DNA from: JAEMQF01 sp963791595
GTDB taxonomy: Bacteria > Pseudomonadota > Gammaproteobacteria > Burkholderiales > Burkholderiaceae_C
Assembly (NCBI GenBank): GCA_963791595.1
Contig: CAWBTF010000012.1
Coordinates: 248,001-312,000, forward strand
Length of the DNA: 64,000 bases
Direction of reading: 5' to 3'
The notes beneath the pieces were generated by a model that was not told the origin of the DNA, did not search any database, and was given only the letters and a program-made list of their open reading frames with translations. The translations under genes and the position numbers were made by a program. Below, one piece after another: positions 27,271 to 38,657 of the stretch (position 1 is its first letter; each line of letters starts with the position of its first letter).

Positions 27271-30200
27271 TCAGGCCGCCCCGCGCGGCACAGTCTCCGA
27301 CAGAGCCTGCACCAGCGCATCCACCCGGATCGGCTTGGTCACGTAGTCGTCCATTCCCGCGGCGAGGCACGCTTCGCGGTCGCCCTGCATCGCGTTGGCC
27401 GTCATCGCGATGATGCGGGGCCGCTCACCCGGCGCCCACTTCGCGGTGATGCGGCGCGACGCCTCCATGCCGTCCATCTCGGGCATCTGCACGTCCATCA
27501 GCACCACGTCGTAGGGCTGGCGTTCGATCGCTTCGATGGCTTCGATGCCGTTGGCTGCGAGGTCGGCGCGGTAGCCCATTTGCTGCAGCAGCCGCATCGC
27601 GAGCTTCTGGTTCACGACGTTGTCTTCGGCGAGCAGGATGCGCAGCGGGTGCTGCTGCGCCATCGCGGCGTCGACTTTCGGCTTGGCCACCTGCACGGCC
27701 TTGGGCGCTGCACCTTGCACGAGCACGTTCACGAGCGTGTCGAGCAGCGGGCTCTGGCGCAGCGGTTTGGCCAGCGTGGCGGCGAAGACGGGGTCGGTGG
27801 CTTCGCGCCGGCCCAGGCTGGTGAACAGCACCAGCGGCAGCGCGTGGCCAGCGGCGCGGATGCGCTGCGCGAGCGTGATGCCGTCCATGCCAGGCATGTG
27901 CATGTCGACAATCGCCAGGTCGAAACGCTGCTCCTGCAGCGTGGCCAGCGCCTGCTCGGGCCCATCGGCGTCTTGCACGTGCAAGCCCCATTGCGCCATC
28001 TGCAGGTGCAGGATGCGCCGGTTCGTGGCGTTGTCGTCGACCACCAGGATGCGCTTGCCCTGCATTGCGGGCAGCTCGGCGCTGTGGTCGCGACGGGTGC
28101 TCGCGGGCAGTTCGGCGCGCGGCGCATCGATGGTGAAGCGGAACGTGCTGCCCCGCCCCGGCCGCTCGCTTTCCACCCACATCGTGCCGCCCATCAGCTC
28201 GGCGAGCAGCTTGCTGATCGCCAGGCCCAGGCCCGTGCCGCCGTACTTGCGCGTGGTGGAGCTGTCGGCCTGGCTGAACTTCTGGAACAGGCGGCTCTTG
28301 CCCTCTTCGGTGAGCCCGATGCCCGTGTCGCGCACCGCGAAGTGCAGGCGGTTGCCGGCGTCGCTCTTCTCGGCGCTCACGCTCAGCACCACCTCGCCTT
28401 GTTCGGTGAACTTGACGGCATTGCTCAGCAGGTTGAGCAGGATCTGGCGCAGCCGGGTCACGTCGCCGTCGATCGCCGGCGGCACGTCGCCCTCGAAGAC
28501 ATAGGCGATGTCCAGGTGCTTCTCGGCGGCGCGCGCACCGATCAGGTCCATCGCCGACTCGACGCATTCGCGCAGGTCGAAGGGGTGGCGCTCGATGTCC
28601 ATCCTGCCGGCCTCGATCTTGGAGAAGTCCAGGATGTCGTTGATGATGGTCAACAGCGAATCGCCCGAGTCGCGGATGGTGGTGGCGAAGTCGCGCTGGT
28701 CCTCCGTCAACGGCGTGTCCAGCAGCAGCCCGCTCATGCCGATCACCGCGTTCATCGGCGTTCGAATCTCGTGGCTCATCGTCGCCAGGAAGGCGCTCTT
28801 GGCTTCGTTGGCGGATTCGGCTTGTTGTCGAGCGCTTTCGGCTTGGGCGCGCGCTTGCTGCGCTTCGTTGAACAGCCGCGCGTTCTGGATCGCGATCACC
28901 GCCTGGTCGGCGAAGGTCGACAGCAGTGCCAGTTCCTTCTCGGTGTAAGCGCGCGGCGGCTTGCGCATGACATCGATGGTGCCCAGTGCGTGCCCTTCCC
29001 ACACCAGCGGCGCCACGGCCACCGCGAAGTTGCCACCGCGCCGCACGACATCTCGGATGTAGCCAGGCACGTTGCTCGCGCGTTCGACGTCGGGCCAATG
29101 CAGCAGCTTGCCGTGCCGCATGACCTGATCACTCATGGTTCCCGAAATGGGTCGCGGGTAGTGCTGGGGAACCCACTGCGCGAAGTCGCCGCGATAGGCG
29201 GCCACATCCAATTGACCCATCCCATCGGCAAGAAAGATCCCCAAGTCGGTCGCGCCGAACAGATGCTCGCATCGATCGAGGATTTTTTCGAAGACGGGCG
29301 AGGCATCGGCCATCGATCCACTGATGACTTCCAGCACATCGCTCGTCGCGGTCTGGTGCTCCAGCGCCTCCTTCGTCTCGTTGAACAAGCCGCACGTTCT
29401 CGATCGCGATGACGGCCTGGTCGGCGAAGGTCTGCAGCAGCGACTTCTGTCGCTCCGACAACGGGCCCGGCGCCACGCGAACCACGCTGATGGTGCCGAT
29501 GGCCACACCGCCGCGCAGCATGGGCACCACGGTCATCGCGCGGTAACCCGTCTTCGCGAAATTGCGCAGCCCGGCGGCAAAGCGGGTCTCGGTGGGCGCG
29601 AGCGCGTCGTCCATCTCGACCATCACGCCATCGAGCAGCGCCGTCGCGTGCATGTACGAGCGATCGATCTTGAACGGGAACGCGGCGGCCCAGCGTGCGG
29701 CCTGAGCGGGGTCGTGCTCGGCGATCGCCTTGAGATGGAACTCGCCACCTTCGGGTTGCCCGACCCCCACCGCGGCATCCTTGAACAGGCGGATGCCGCT
29801 GCGAACGATGGCGTCGAACACCGGCTGCACGTCGGTTGGCGAATCGCTGATCGCCTTGAGGATCTCTGCCGTGGCGGTCTGCCGCTCCAGCGCCTCCTTC
29901 GTCTCGTTGAACAGCCGCGCGTTCTGGATCGCGATCACCGCCTGGTCGGCGAAGGTCTTGAGCAGCGCATGTTCCTGCGGGCGAAACGGCCCAAGCTCGA
30001 GACGCTGCATCGACAGGGTGCCGATGCCCTTGCCTTCCCACAGCAGCGGTGCGCACAGGAAGGCGAAGCTGCGCCCGGTCTTCTGCGCGATGGCGCGGCT
30101 CGACGCGGGCGCCGCCGGGTCGTTCAGCACGTCGGCGCTCTCGATCACTTTGCCGGCGCGGAACGACACCTCTGCGGATGTTTGCGCCAGCGGTGCCGGA

Positions 30201-32933
30201 TACGCCGAGCGAAGGTCAGCCTCGGCCGCCGCGATGATTCGCTTCACCGATCATCGCGCGCGTTGCGGCCGTGAAGCGCATTCGCGCCACGTCGAGCAGG
30301 CCGGCGTCGTTGACGAGGTGCAGGCTGAACATCGACGCCGAGAACAGCTGTTCGCAGCAGTGCAGGATCTTGTCGAACACCGGGGCGGTGTCGGCGACCG
30401 AGCTGCCGATCACCTGCAGCACGTCGGCGGTGGCGGTCTGCTGCTCGAGCGCTGCTTTCGTCTCGTTGAACAGCCGCGCGTTCTCGAGCGCAATGCCCAG
30501 CGTTCCGGCCACGGTTTGCAGCAGGCGTACGTCGTCGGCGCCGAACTGGCGCGCGCCGTCGTGGCTGTCCAGTGTGATGGCGCCGAGCAGCACGTCGTTC
30601 GCGAAGATCGGCACCGTCAGCGTGGCCAGGCTGGGCAGCAACCCCGGCGGTGGCTTCAGGCCGAGTGCGTCCATCTCGGCGCGGCTGTTCGCCAGGATCG
30701 GTTGGTTGGCGAACAGCGCCTGCATGAAGCGGCTGCCCGGATTCACTGGCATGACCGGTGGGTAGACGCGCTGCCCGTGCTGGATGGCGTAGAGCAGGCG
30801 CGCCGTTTCATTGCTCGCGTCGCGCCAGGCGATGCCCAGGTTGTCGCTGCCGAACACGCTGCGCAGCTTCTCACCCACCAGGTCGACGATGCCCTGGAAG
30901 TCGAGCGAACCCGAAACGCCTTGCTGGATGCTGTTGACGATGGCGAGTTCGTTCGCGCGCTGCTCGGCCTGCGCCTGCGCGCCGCGCGCCTGCGCCGTGC
31001 GCTCGTCGACCTTGCGTTCCAGCCCCTGCGCCCACTGCGCGTTGTCCAGCGCCACGGCAGCCTGCGCGGCGAGCATCGTGAGCAGGTCGCGGTCGGCCTC
31101 ATTGAGCCGGCCGAAGGCGCCTTCGATGTCGGCGTACAGGAAGCCCAGTAATCGGTTCTGCGCGACGAGCGGCGCAATCAGGCAGGAGCGCTGCTCCACT
31201 GCGCTCGCCGGCTCGGGGCCGTGGCGCAGGCTCACGGCGCGGGTGCGGCGCGCCTCGTCGAGCCAGGGCGTGATGGCGCGCAGCAATTCCCGCGCGTCTT
31301 CACCCGTGGGCAACAGCGCGCCGGCGATCTGCACGCTGGCGCCGGCCTCGAGCACCAGCAGCACCCGCTCGGCACCGCTGAGTTCGGTGACTGCGTCGAT
31401 CAGGAAATCGTGCAACTCGGCATCGCTGCGCAGTTCGTTCAGGCGCAGGCCCGTATCGACCAGGCGCTTGAAGGGCTCGCCCAGGCTGCTCGGGATGGCC
31501 AGGTGGGCGAGGCGCTGCGCATCCGGCAGCTTGCGCAGCGCCGACTCGCGCAGCCAGGCGCACACGATGTCGCGGTTCACCTGCACCTTGTTGAGCGTGC
31601 TGCGGCGCAGGCCTGCATCGTGCACGTTGCGCACCGCTTCGAGCAGGATCGCGTGGGCGCGCTGCAACGCCTTCCAGGCCTCGTCGGAGCGGCCGTTGGC
31701 CGCCAGCGCGCGCGAGTGCCACCACCACAAGTCCTGGCTGCTGCCGTAGCTGATGCGCGTGAAGTCCTTCGCCCGGTGCAGCGCCGCGGCCTCCTGGCTG
31801 GCGCGCAGCGCCGCCGCGGCGTCGCCCGCGGCGAGCAGCGCCCTGCTCAACGGCACGAGCGCCAGGAGCTCATGGCCCGACTTCGCTTGGCGAGCCTCCT
31901 TCAGCAAGCTGCGCAGGCTCTTCACCGCCGCCGCAGGGTTGCCCTCGGCCAACGCGAGCGCGCTGGCGCGCAGCGTGCGTTCCGCGCGCGTGGCGGGTTC
32001 GTCGAACTCGGTGACGAGCGCGTCGTATTCGGGCCAGCGTTCGCGTACCGCGGCGAGGTCGCCAAGGGCGATCATCCAGCCCAGCACGCCGCCGAACTGC
32101 AGAGTCCGGTTCAGGCCCGCGCCCATGGTCTGGCACAGGCGCATGACTTCTTCGCCGAGCCTGCAGGCGTGCCGGTACAGGCCGAGTTCGGCAAACGCGA
32201 GCGAGAGGTTGCCCATCACCATCGCGCGCCCGAAGGCGGCACCCGCCCGCTCGTAGGCCAACGCTGCCTGCTCCTGCAGGGCGATGCGTTCGGCGATGTC
32301 CTTGCAGCTGAAGCTCAGCACGTTCAGCGCGTTTCCCAGGCCCTGCGCGTCACCGGTGCGCCGGGCCAGTTCGACGGCGCGCTGCGCCGCGCCGCGTGAG
32401 AGTTCGTCTTGCGAATGGCGCGAATGCGCGAACGCCGTCACCCAATGCGCGTGCCCCTGGCCGACGGCGTCGCCCGCCGACTCGAACAGGCGCGCCGCGC
32501 GCTGCCCGCTGGCCACGGCCCGGTCGTACTGCAGGCAACGGAACTGCGCCTCGCCCAGGCGCAGCAGGCTTTGCGCCAGCAGCGGCTCGTCGCGGCCTGC
32601 CTCGGCCAGGGCAACGGCCTCGCTGGCCACCTGCAGCGCCGCGCTGGGCTTGCCCATGCGCATCAGCACCAGCGCCTGGCGGTTCAGCGCCTTGACCTTC
32701 AGTGACGCCGGCTGGCCCGTCCCGGCAAGGGACAGCATCTCGGCGGCGTCGAGCGCGGCATCGGCAAGCCGGCCATCGGCCATCAGCGATTCGGCGCGCT
32801 GATCCAGCAGTTCGACCTTCTGCGCCGCGCTCAGGCCCGCTGCGGCGAGCGCCTCGGTGGCCGCGGCAATCGCCTGCCGCTGCTGGCCCGCCCAGGCGAG
32901 CTCGGCGATGCGGCTCGTGACGTCATGCTGCAT
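27271..32933 (-). CDS. TPR-multi-GAF hybrid histidine kinase (K2), two single-base breaks as read
   Basis: About 1886 residues after correction. Residues ~1-480 are TPR-like helical repeats (AQKVELLDQRAESLMADGRL and following). Five GAF units come next: a first at VLLVLEAGASVQIAGALLP, a second after NSIQQGVSGSLDFQGIVD, and three of the type repeated in K3. HisKA (SHEIRTPMNAVIG, ~1386), HATPase (GGTGLGLAISK) and two receivers (ILVVDDNATN, ~1628; ILLAEDNVVNQ, ~1763) complete it. The frame breaks at ~30247, where one extra base follows ATRAMIG before VKRIIAAAEADLRSAYP, and at 29387, where TTGAACAAGCC replaces the TTGAACAGCC present in the other repeats. Its start overlaps the corrected end of K1 by 11 bases, so the two are one transcript. 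No membrane segment was seen. Confidence 0.85.
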
Positions 32934-35900
32934 CGCGGTTCCTGGCGGCCATCAGCGCCTCGACCAGCGCATCGACCCGGATCGGCTTGGTCACGTAGTC
33001 GTCCATGCCGGCGGCAAGGCACTCTTCTCGGTCGCCTTGCATCGCGTTGGCGGTCATCGCAATGATCCTCGGGCGCTCGGTGGCGGGCCACTGCGTCGGT
33101 AATGCGCCGTGAAGCCTCCAGCCCGTCCATCTCCGGCATCTGCACGTCCATCAGCACCACGTCGTAAGGCTGTTGGCCGACGCGCGCCAGCGCTTGCAGC
33201 CCGTTCACCGCCACGTCGGCCGTGTAGCCCATCTGGCCGAGCAATCGCAACGCGAGCTTGCGGTTCACCGCGTTGTCTTCGGCCAGAAGAATGCGCAGCG
33301 GGTGGCGCGCGGCCATCTGCGGATCCAGCGTGGCTTTTGGCTTGGCCGCGCCCGCCTGCGGCGCGGCGGCCACGGCGGGCGCCTGGATGTGAAAGCGGAA
33401 GGTGCAGCCAAGGCCCGGGCCGTCACTGTGCGCGCTCATCGCACCGCCCATGACCTCGGCCAGCCGCTGGCTGATCACCAGCCCGAGGCCCGTGCCGCCG
33501 TACTTGCGCGTGGTGCTGCTGTCGGCCTGGCTGAAGCTGCGAAACAGCTTGCCCATGCCCTCGGCGCTGAGGCCGATGCCACTGTCTTTCACGGCGAAAT
33601 GCAACTCATCCATGGGGCCGGCGCCGACGCTGAGCGTCACGCTGCCCTGCTCGGTGAACTTGATCGCGTTGGACAACAGGTTGAGCAGAATCTGCCGCAG
33701 CCGCGTCACGTCGCCGAGCACGCTGTGCGGCACGTCGCTCGCGACCGCCACCTCCAGCGCGAGGCCTTTTTCGCGGGCGCGGTGGCGCACCAGTTCGACT
33801 GCCGAGTCGACGCACGCGCGCAGCTCGACGGGCGCTCTTTCCACGTCGAGCCGGCCGGCTTCGATCTTCGAGAAATCCAGGATGTCGTTGATGATGGTCA
33901 GCAGCGCTTCGCTCGAGTCACGGACCGTGCTCGCGAAGTCGCGCTGTTCATCGTTGAGCGGGGTGTCGAGCAGCAGGCCGCTCATGCCGATCACCGCGTT
34001 CATCGGCGTGCGGATTTCGTGGCTCATCGTCGCGAGGAACGCGCTCTTGGCTTCGTTGGCGGATTCCGCCGCGGCACGCGCTTCCTGCGCCTCCTTGAAC
34101 AACCTCGCGTTCTGGATCGCGATCACGGCCTGGTCGGCGAAGGTCTTGAGCAGTGCGCGCTCTTGCGAGCGAAAGCCGCCGAGCGCACGCCGGCTGACGC
34201 CCAGCGCACCGATCAGACGCCCTTGCCACTGCAAGGGAGCGACCATCAGCGAAAAGTTGCCGGCCCGGCGCGCGATTTCGCGCTCGCGCGGCGGCGTGTC
34301 GGGGCCGTGCAGAACATCGGCGTACACGACGACCTCTCCGTTCTGGAGCGCTGCAGCGATGCTCGAGCCCGCCATCGGGTATGGGAAGCCAGAGCGAATT
34401 TGCTCGACGCGCTGCGCCAGCGCCTCGGACGTGTCGCCCTCCAGCTCGTGCAAGCGGACGTCAGCCAGGGTCACCTGGCCGTCTTGCATCAGGGTCAGAG
34501 TGACCGCCGCGGTATCGGGCACCAGGTGTTCGCAACTCTCCAAGATCTTGGCGAACACCGGCCGGGTGTCCGACACCGAGCTGCCGATCACCTGCAGCAC
34601 GTCGGCCGTCGCCGTCAGTTGCTCGAGCGCTTCCTTGGTTTCGCTGAACAGGCGCACGTTCTCCAGCGCCACGCCCAGGCTGTTCGCCACCGTGGTCAGC
34701 AGCCGCACCTGCGCTTCGCCGTAAGCGCCCTCGCGCTCGTGGCTCTCGATCGATATCGCGCCGATCAACCGCTCGCCCGAATACACGGGCACGACCGCGC
34801 GCGACAGGCTCGGGTCGACGCGGTCCACCGCGTGCAAGCCCAGCGCCTCGATCTCGGCGCGGTTGTTCGCGACGATCGGGCGCTTCGACGCAAACGCCTT
34901 CATCATCGGGCCGTCGAGGTCGGGCGTGAAGGGTGCGATCTGCACCCGCACGCCGAACTGCACGACATAGACGCCGCGCGCCAGCCTCGCCGCTTCGTCC
35001 CACCAGAAGATCGCGATGTGGCCGGTGTCGAACACCTGGCGCAGCTTGTCGCCCACCAGATCGACGATCGCCTGGAATTCAAGTTCGCGCGCGATGCCCT
35101 GCTGGATGTCGTTGATGATCGCGAGCTCGTTGGCACGCTGTTCCAGCTCCGCCGTGCGCTGCGCGACCTTGCGCTCCAGGTCCTGGCCCCAGCGCACGTC
35201 GGCGAGCGCCGCGGCCGCTTGCGAGGCGAGCATCACGATCAGGTCGCGGTCGGCTTCGTCGAAGCGCCCGAACGCGCCTTCGAGGTCGGCGTACACGTAA
35301 CCGAACAATTCGCGTTGCGCGATCAGCGGCGCGATCAGGCACGAGCGCTGGTCGATCGCATCGGCGCCCTGCGGCCCATGGCGCAGGCTCGGCGTGCGGG
35401 TACGGCGCGCCTGCGCAAGCCAGGGCGTCACGGCGCGCAACAGCGCCTGCGCGTCTTCGCCGGGCGGCAGCAGCGACGCGGCGGTGCGCAGCCCGTCCGG
35501 CGTGTCCAGCACCACCAGCACGCGCTGCGCGCCGGAGAGCTCGGTTGCCTCTTCGACCAGGAATTCGTGAACATCCTCAGTGCGGCGCAATTCGTTCAGG
35601 CGCACGCCGCTGTCGACCAGGCGCTCGAACGGTTCGCGCAGGCTCGCCGCGCCGGCCAGATGCGTCACGGGTTCGGCTCGCGAAGCCGTTCGCGCCAGCC
35701 GGCGCGCGCGCATCGCCTGCACCCACGCGAGCACGATCTCGCGGTGTTCGCGTCGCTTGTTCAGGAAGTTGCGGCGCAAACCTGCGTCGCTCAGGCCCTC
35801 GATGCGCTGACACAGGAAGCGATAGGCCAGTTGCAGCGCGTCGAATGCGTCGTGCTCCATGCCGCCGGCGCGCAGCGCCTGGCTGTGGCGCCACCACAGA

Positions 35901-37197
35901 ACGATCGGCTCCATGCCGTCGAGCGCCACGAGGCCCTTGTCACGGTGCAGCTGCGCGGCACGGCTCGACGCGGCCAGCGCATACACCGGGTGGCCCGCTT
36001 CCAGGTGAGCCCAGGAGGCATCGGTCAGGCACGACATCAACAGCGCGTCCTGCCCTGGCGCAACCCGTTTCACGGCGCGCTCGAAATGTTGCGCGCCCTG
36101 CGCGGGTTGGCCTTCGCACATCGCCAACCAGCCCTGCAGGTCGGCACGGAAGGTCGCGGCGCGCCCCGTGCCCAGCACGGTCGCCTGGGCGCCGGCTTTC
36201 GCGGCGTAGCCGCGCGCCGCCTGCGCGTGGCCCATGCGCGCCTCGAAGAACGCGAGCGTGAAATTCACGCCGATCGTCGGGCCGTCCGCGGCCGTGCCCA
36301 TCAGCTCGGCAGCGGAGCGGAACAAGCGCCGTGCGCGCGGGTACAGCCCCAGGGATTCATACGCGCGGCCCAGGTTGAGCACCACGTTGCCTTGGCGTTC
36401 GACGTAGCCCGCTGCCTCGAATGCGGCGAGCGCCTGCTTGAGCAGCGAAAACCGCGCCGCGAGGTCGGCGCAGTTGAACGTGAGCAGGTTCAGCGCGTTG
36501 CCCTGGCCGAGCAGGTCGCCACTGCGCCGGCCCAGCTCCAAGGCCTGCCCCGCAATGCGGTCGGCTTGCGCGGGTTGACCGAGGTTGTTGTGAACCGACG
36601 CCAACACCCACAGCGCGCGCCCCTGCTGAACTTCGTCGCCGAGTTCAGCGAACAACTCCACCGCGCGTGTCGCGCGGGCGAGCGCCGCATCGAGCTCCTT
36701 GTGGCTGCGAAACTGCGCTTCGGCGAGCAGCGTCAGGCTGTGCGCTTCGAGCCCGGCGTTGCAGCTCGGCGCGCCGCCGCAAGCGCCGTCGCGGCGGTGA
36801 TCGATGCGGCGCGCGCTTTGCCGGCGCGAATTTGCACCAGCGCCTCGCGGTTCAGCGCCTGAGCTTCGTGCACCGCCTCGCGCGTGCGCTGGGCGATCCG
36901 CCTCATCGCCTCGGCGTCGGCGGCGGCGCTCCCCAGATCGCCGAGCGCCATCAGGCTCTCGGCGCGCGCGTCGAGCAAGTCCAGGCGCGCATTCGAAACG
37001 TCAGTCGCCGCCAACGGCGCGAGTTCCGCGCTCGCCTGTTGCACCGCCTGTGCGTGTTGCCCCGCCCAGGCCAGGGCACGGATATTGGCGACCGGCCCGG
37101 CCCTTGCGTCCGCCAAGCGCTGCGTCGGCGCAGCCGTTGCCACCACCGCAGCCGGCGCCGCCTGCGTCGACGGGTTCAAGGGCTTCACCTCGGGCAT
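32923..37197 (-). CDS. TPR-GAF hybrid histidine kinase (K1), two single-base breaks as read
   Basis: About 1424 residues after correction, starting at the ATG giving MPEVKPLNPSTQ. TPR-like repeats fill residues ~40-520. Three GAF units follow (VLVVLDTPDGLRTAASLLPP; the unit after NDIQQGIARELEFQAIVD; the unit from DVLQVIGSSVSDTRPVF), then HisKA (SHEIRTPMNAVIG, ~1062), HATPase (NLLSNAIKFTEQG, GGTGLGLVISQ) and a single receiver (ILLAEDNAVNRK, LMDVQMPEMDG). The breaks are at ~36765-36785 (one base missing) and ~33094 (one base extra). After the second correction the receiver ends normally (AMTANAMQGDREE, DDYVTKPIRVD) and stops at TGA 32923-32925, overlapping the K2 start. It is the first gene of the minus-strand cluster and is divergent from rpsU. 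Confidence 0.85.
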
Positions 37198-37295
37198 GGC
37201 GTGCGAGTCTACCGTTCGCGTTCGTTCGCCTTGTTTCCAACTGGCGTTGCGGGAGTCCCGGATTGACCGACGCGAAAATGCACTCCGGCGAACCA

Positions 37296-37322
37296 TTGGG
37301 GCACAAAAGCCGGGCCTATAAT
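37296..37322 (+). promoter_or_regulatory. probable rpsU promoter
   Basis: A perfect TATAAT at 37317-37322 is preceded by TTGGGG at 37296-37301, a weak -35 with a 15-base spacer. It lies 64 bases before the rpsU start, as expected for a strongly expressed ribosomal gene. Prediction only. Confidence 0.55.
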
Positions 37323-37386
37323 GCTGGCTTTGTCGAAAACCGGCCCCGAACAGCGGCGCCCCCAGAGATCAGGACCCAGCAGCTAC

Positions 37387-37599
37387 ATGACTACGATTCG
37401 CGTCAAGGAAAACGAGCCCTTCGATGTCGCTTTGCGACGCTTCAAGCGCACCATCGAAAAAATCGGTTTGCTGACGGACCTGCGGGCGCGCGAGTTCTAC
37501 GAAAAACCCACCGCCGAGCGCAAACGCAAGAAGGCTGCCGCCGTGAAGCGCCACTTCAAGCGTGTGCGCAGCATGCAGTTGCCCAAGAAGCTGTTCTGA
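37387..37599 (+). CDS. rpsU: 30S ribosomal protein bS21
   Basis: A 70-residue basic protein with the typical bS21 start TTIRVKENEPFDVALRRFKR and the Lys/Arg-rich end AERKRKKAAAVKRHFKRVRS. It sits on the 30S platform near the anti-Shine-Dalgarno and assists initiation. yqeY follows after a strong hairpin, the conserved rpsU-yqeY pairing. dnaG and rpoD, which often follow, are not here. Confidence 0.97.
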   Translation: MTTIRVKENEPFDVALRRFKRTIEKIGLLTDLRAREFYEKPTAERKRKKAAAVKRHFKRVRSMQLPKKLF

Positions 37600-37634
37600 T
37601 CCAGGCGCGCTCGCGCGCCGACCGGATTGTCACC

Positions 37635-37664
37635 AGCCCGCACCGTGCGGGCTTTGTCATTTCA
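37635..37664 (+). terminator. rho-independent terminator or attenuator between rpsU and yqeY
   Basis: An 8-bp stem AGCCCGCA/TGCGGGCT (37635-37642 and 37646-37653) with a CCG loop is followed by a T-rich stretch. It should let rpsU be expressed above yqeY on the same transcript. Confidence 0.65.
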
Positions 37665-37674
37665 TGGAGCCGCA

Positions 37675-38136
37675 ATGACGCTGAAGGACCGGATCACGGA
37701 AGACATGAAGACCGCCATGCGCGCCAAGGATGCGCCGCGCCTGCTCACGATCCGCGGCCTGCTCGCGGCAATGAAGCAGCGCGAGGTGGATGAGCGCATT
37801 GTGCTCAGCGACGCCGACGTGGTGGCCATCGTCGACAAGCTGATCAAGCAGCGCAAGGACTCGATCTCCCAGTTCGCCACGGCTGGGCGCACCGATCTGG
37901 TGGACAAAGAGACTTTCGAGCTGACGGTACTGGAGGGCTACTTGCCGCAGCGCCTCGACGCCTCGCAGATCGACGCTGCCGTGGCCCGCGTCATCCAGGG
38001 CGTTGCCGCCGAACTCGGCCGCCCCGCCGCCGCTGCCGACATGGGCAAGGTGATGGCCGCCGTGAAAACCCAACTCGCCGGCCAGGCCGAGATGGGGCTG
38101 GTCTCGGCGGCGGTGAAAAGGGCCCTCAGCAAGTAG
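37675..38136 (+). CDS. yqeY: YqeY/GatB-like family protein
   Basis: A 153-residue helical protein. The start MTLKDRITEDMKTAMRAKDA and the segments LIKQRKDSISQFATAGRTDL and TVLEGYLPQRLDASQI are characteristic of YqeY, which resembles the tail domain of GatB amidotransferase subunits. Known members are tRNA-amidotransferase-like or stress-associated but poorly defined. The ATG at 37675 follows the terminator-like hairpin after rpsU. Confidence 0.92.
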   Translation: MTLKDRITEDMKTAMRAKDAPRLLTIRGLLAAMKQREVDERIVLSDADVVAIVDKLIKQRKDSISQFATAGRTDLVDKETFELTVLEGYLPQRLDASQIDAAVARVIQGVAAELGRPAAAADMGKVMAAVKTQLAGQAEMGLVSAAVKRALSK

Positions 38137-38181
38137 CCTAACCACGCCCGCACTCGCACCACCGCTTGCACCTAGAACCCC

Positions 38182-38526
38182 ATGGACGCACCGGCGATTC
38201 AGCAACTCAGCCCCACCGTGTGCGTGGCCGGCCAACTCGACCCATCGGCGATGGCCTGGGCCGCGCAGGTCGGGTTCAAGAGCGTCATCAACAACCGCCC
38301 CGATTTCGAGGGCGGCCCGGATCAGCCCACCAACGCCACCATCGAGGCAGCGGCGCGCGCGGCCGGCTTGAGCTACGCCTTCCTGCCCGTGCAAGGCGGC
38401 TATCAGTCGCCCGAAGAAATTGCGCGCTTCGGCGAACTTCTGAGCAGCCTGCCCAAGCCGATCCTGGCGTTTTGCCGCAGCGGCGCGCGTTCGGGCAGGC
38501 TTTTTCGCGCCGCCACGCAAAGCTGA
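38182..38526 (+). CDS. DUF442 / TIGR01244-family sulfurtransferase-phosphatase
   Basis: A 114-residue single-domain protein. It starts with IQQLSPTVCVAGQLDP, has the core strand KSVINNRPDFEGG, and ends at the active loop LAFCRSGARSG. There a Cys and an Arg frame the anion-binding loop, as in rhodanese and dual-specificity phosphatase folds. The family includes the Blh domain linked to sulfide oxidation, but the substrate here is undetermined. No sulfide-metabolism genes lie nearby. Confidence 0.85.
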   Translation: MDAPAIQQLSPTVCVAGQLDPSAMAWAAQVGFKSVINNRPDFEGGPDQPTNATIEAAARAAGLSYAFLPVQGGYQSPEEIARFGELLSSLPKPILAFCRSGARSGRLFRAATQS

Positions 38527-38565
38527 TGAGAGAGCACAGGTCCTAGGGAATTGCCCTCGGGCCGC

Positions 38566-38585
38566 AAGGCACCGTGCCTTCTTAC
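38566..38585 (+). terminator. weak hairpin downstream of the DUF442 gene
   Basis: AAGGCA-CCG-TGCCTT (6-bp stem) is followed by CTTAC, with only a short T content. It may separate the DUF442 gene from the TRAP genes, but it is not a textbook terminator. Confidence 0.3.
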
Positions 38586-38657
38586 ACTGCGACACTGCCT
38601 AACGGCCGGTCGAGCGAGCTGTCCGGATGCGGCTCGTTCCCACGGGAAGATTCACCC

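Noticed and set aside
37387..38136. A macromolecular synthesis operon rpsU-dnaG-rpoD
   Set aside because: After rpsU and yqeY the next genes are a DUF442 protein and TRAP subunits. dnaG and rpoD are not in the window.
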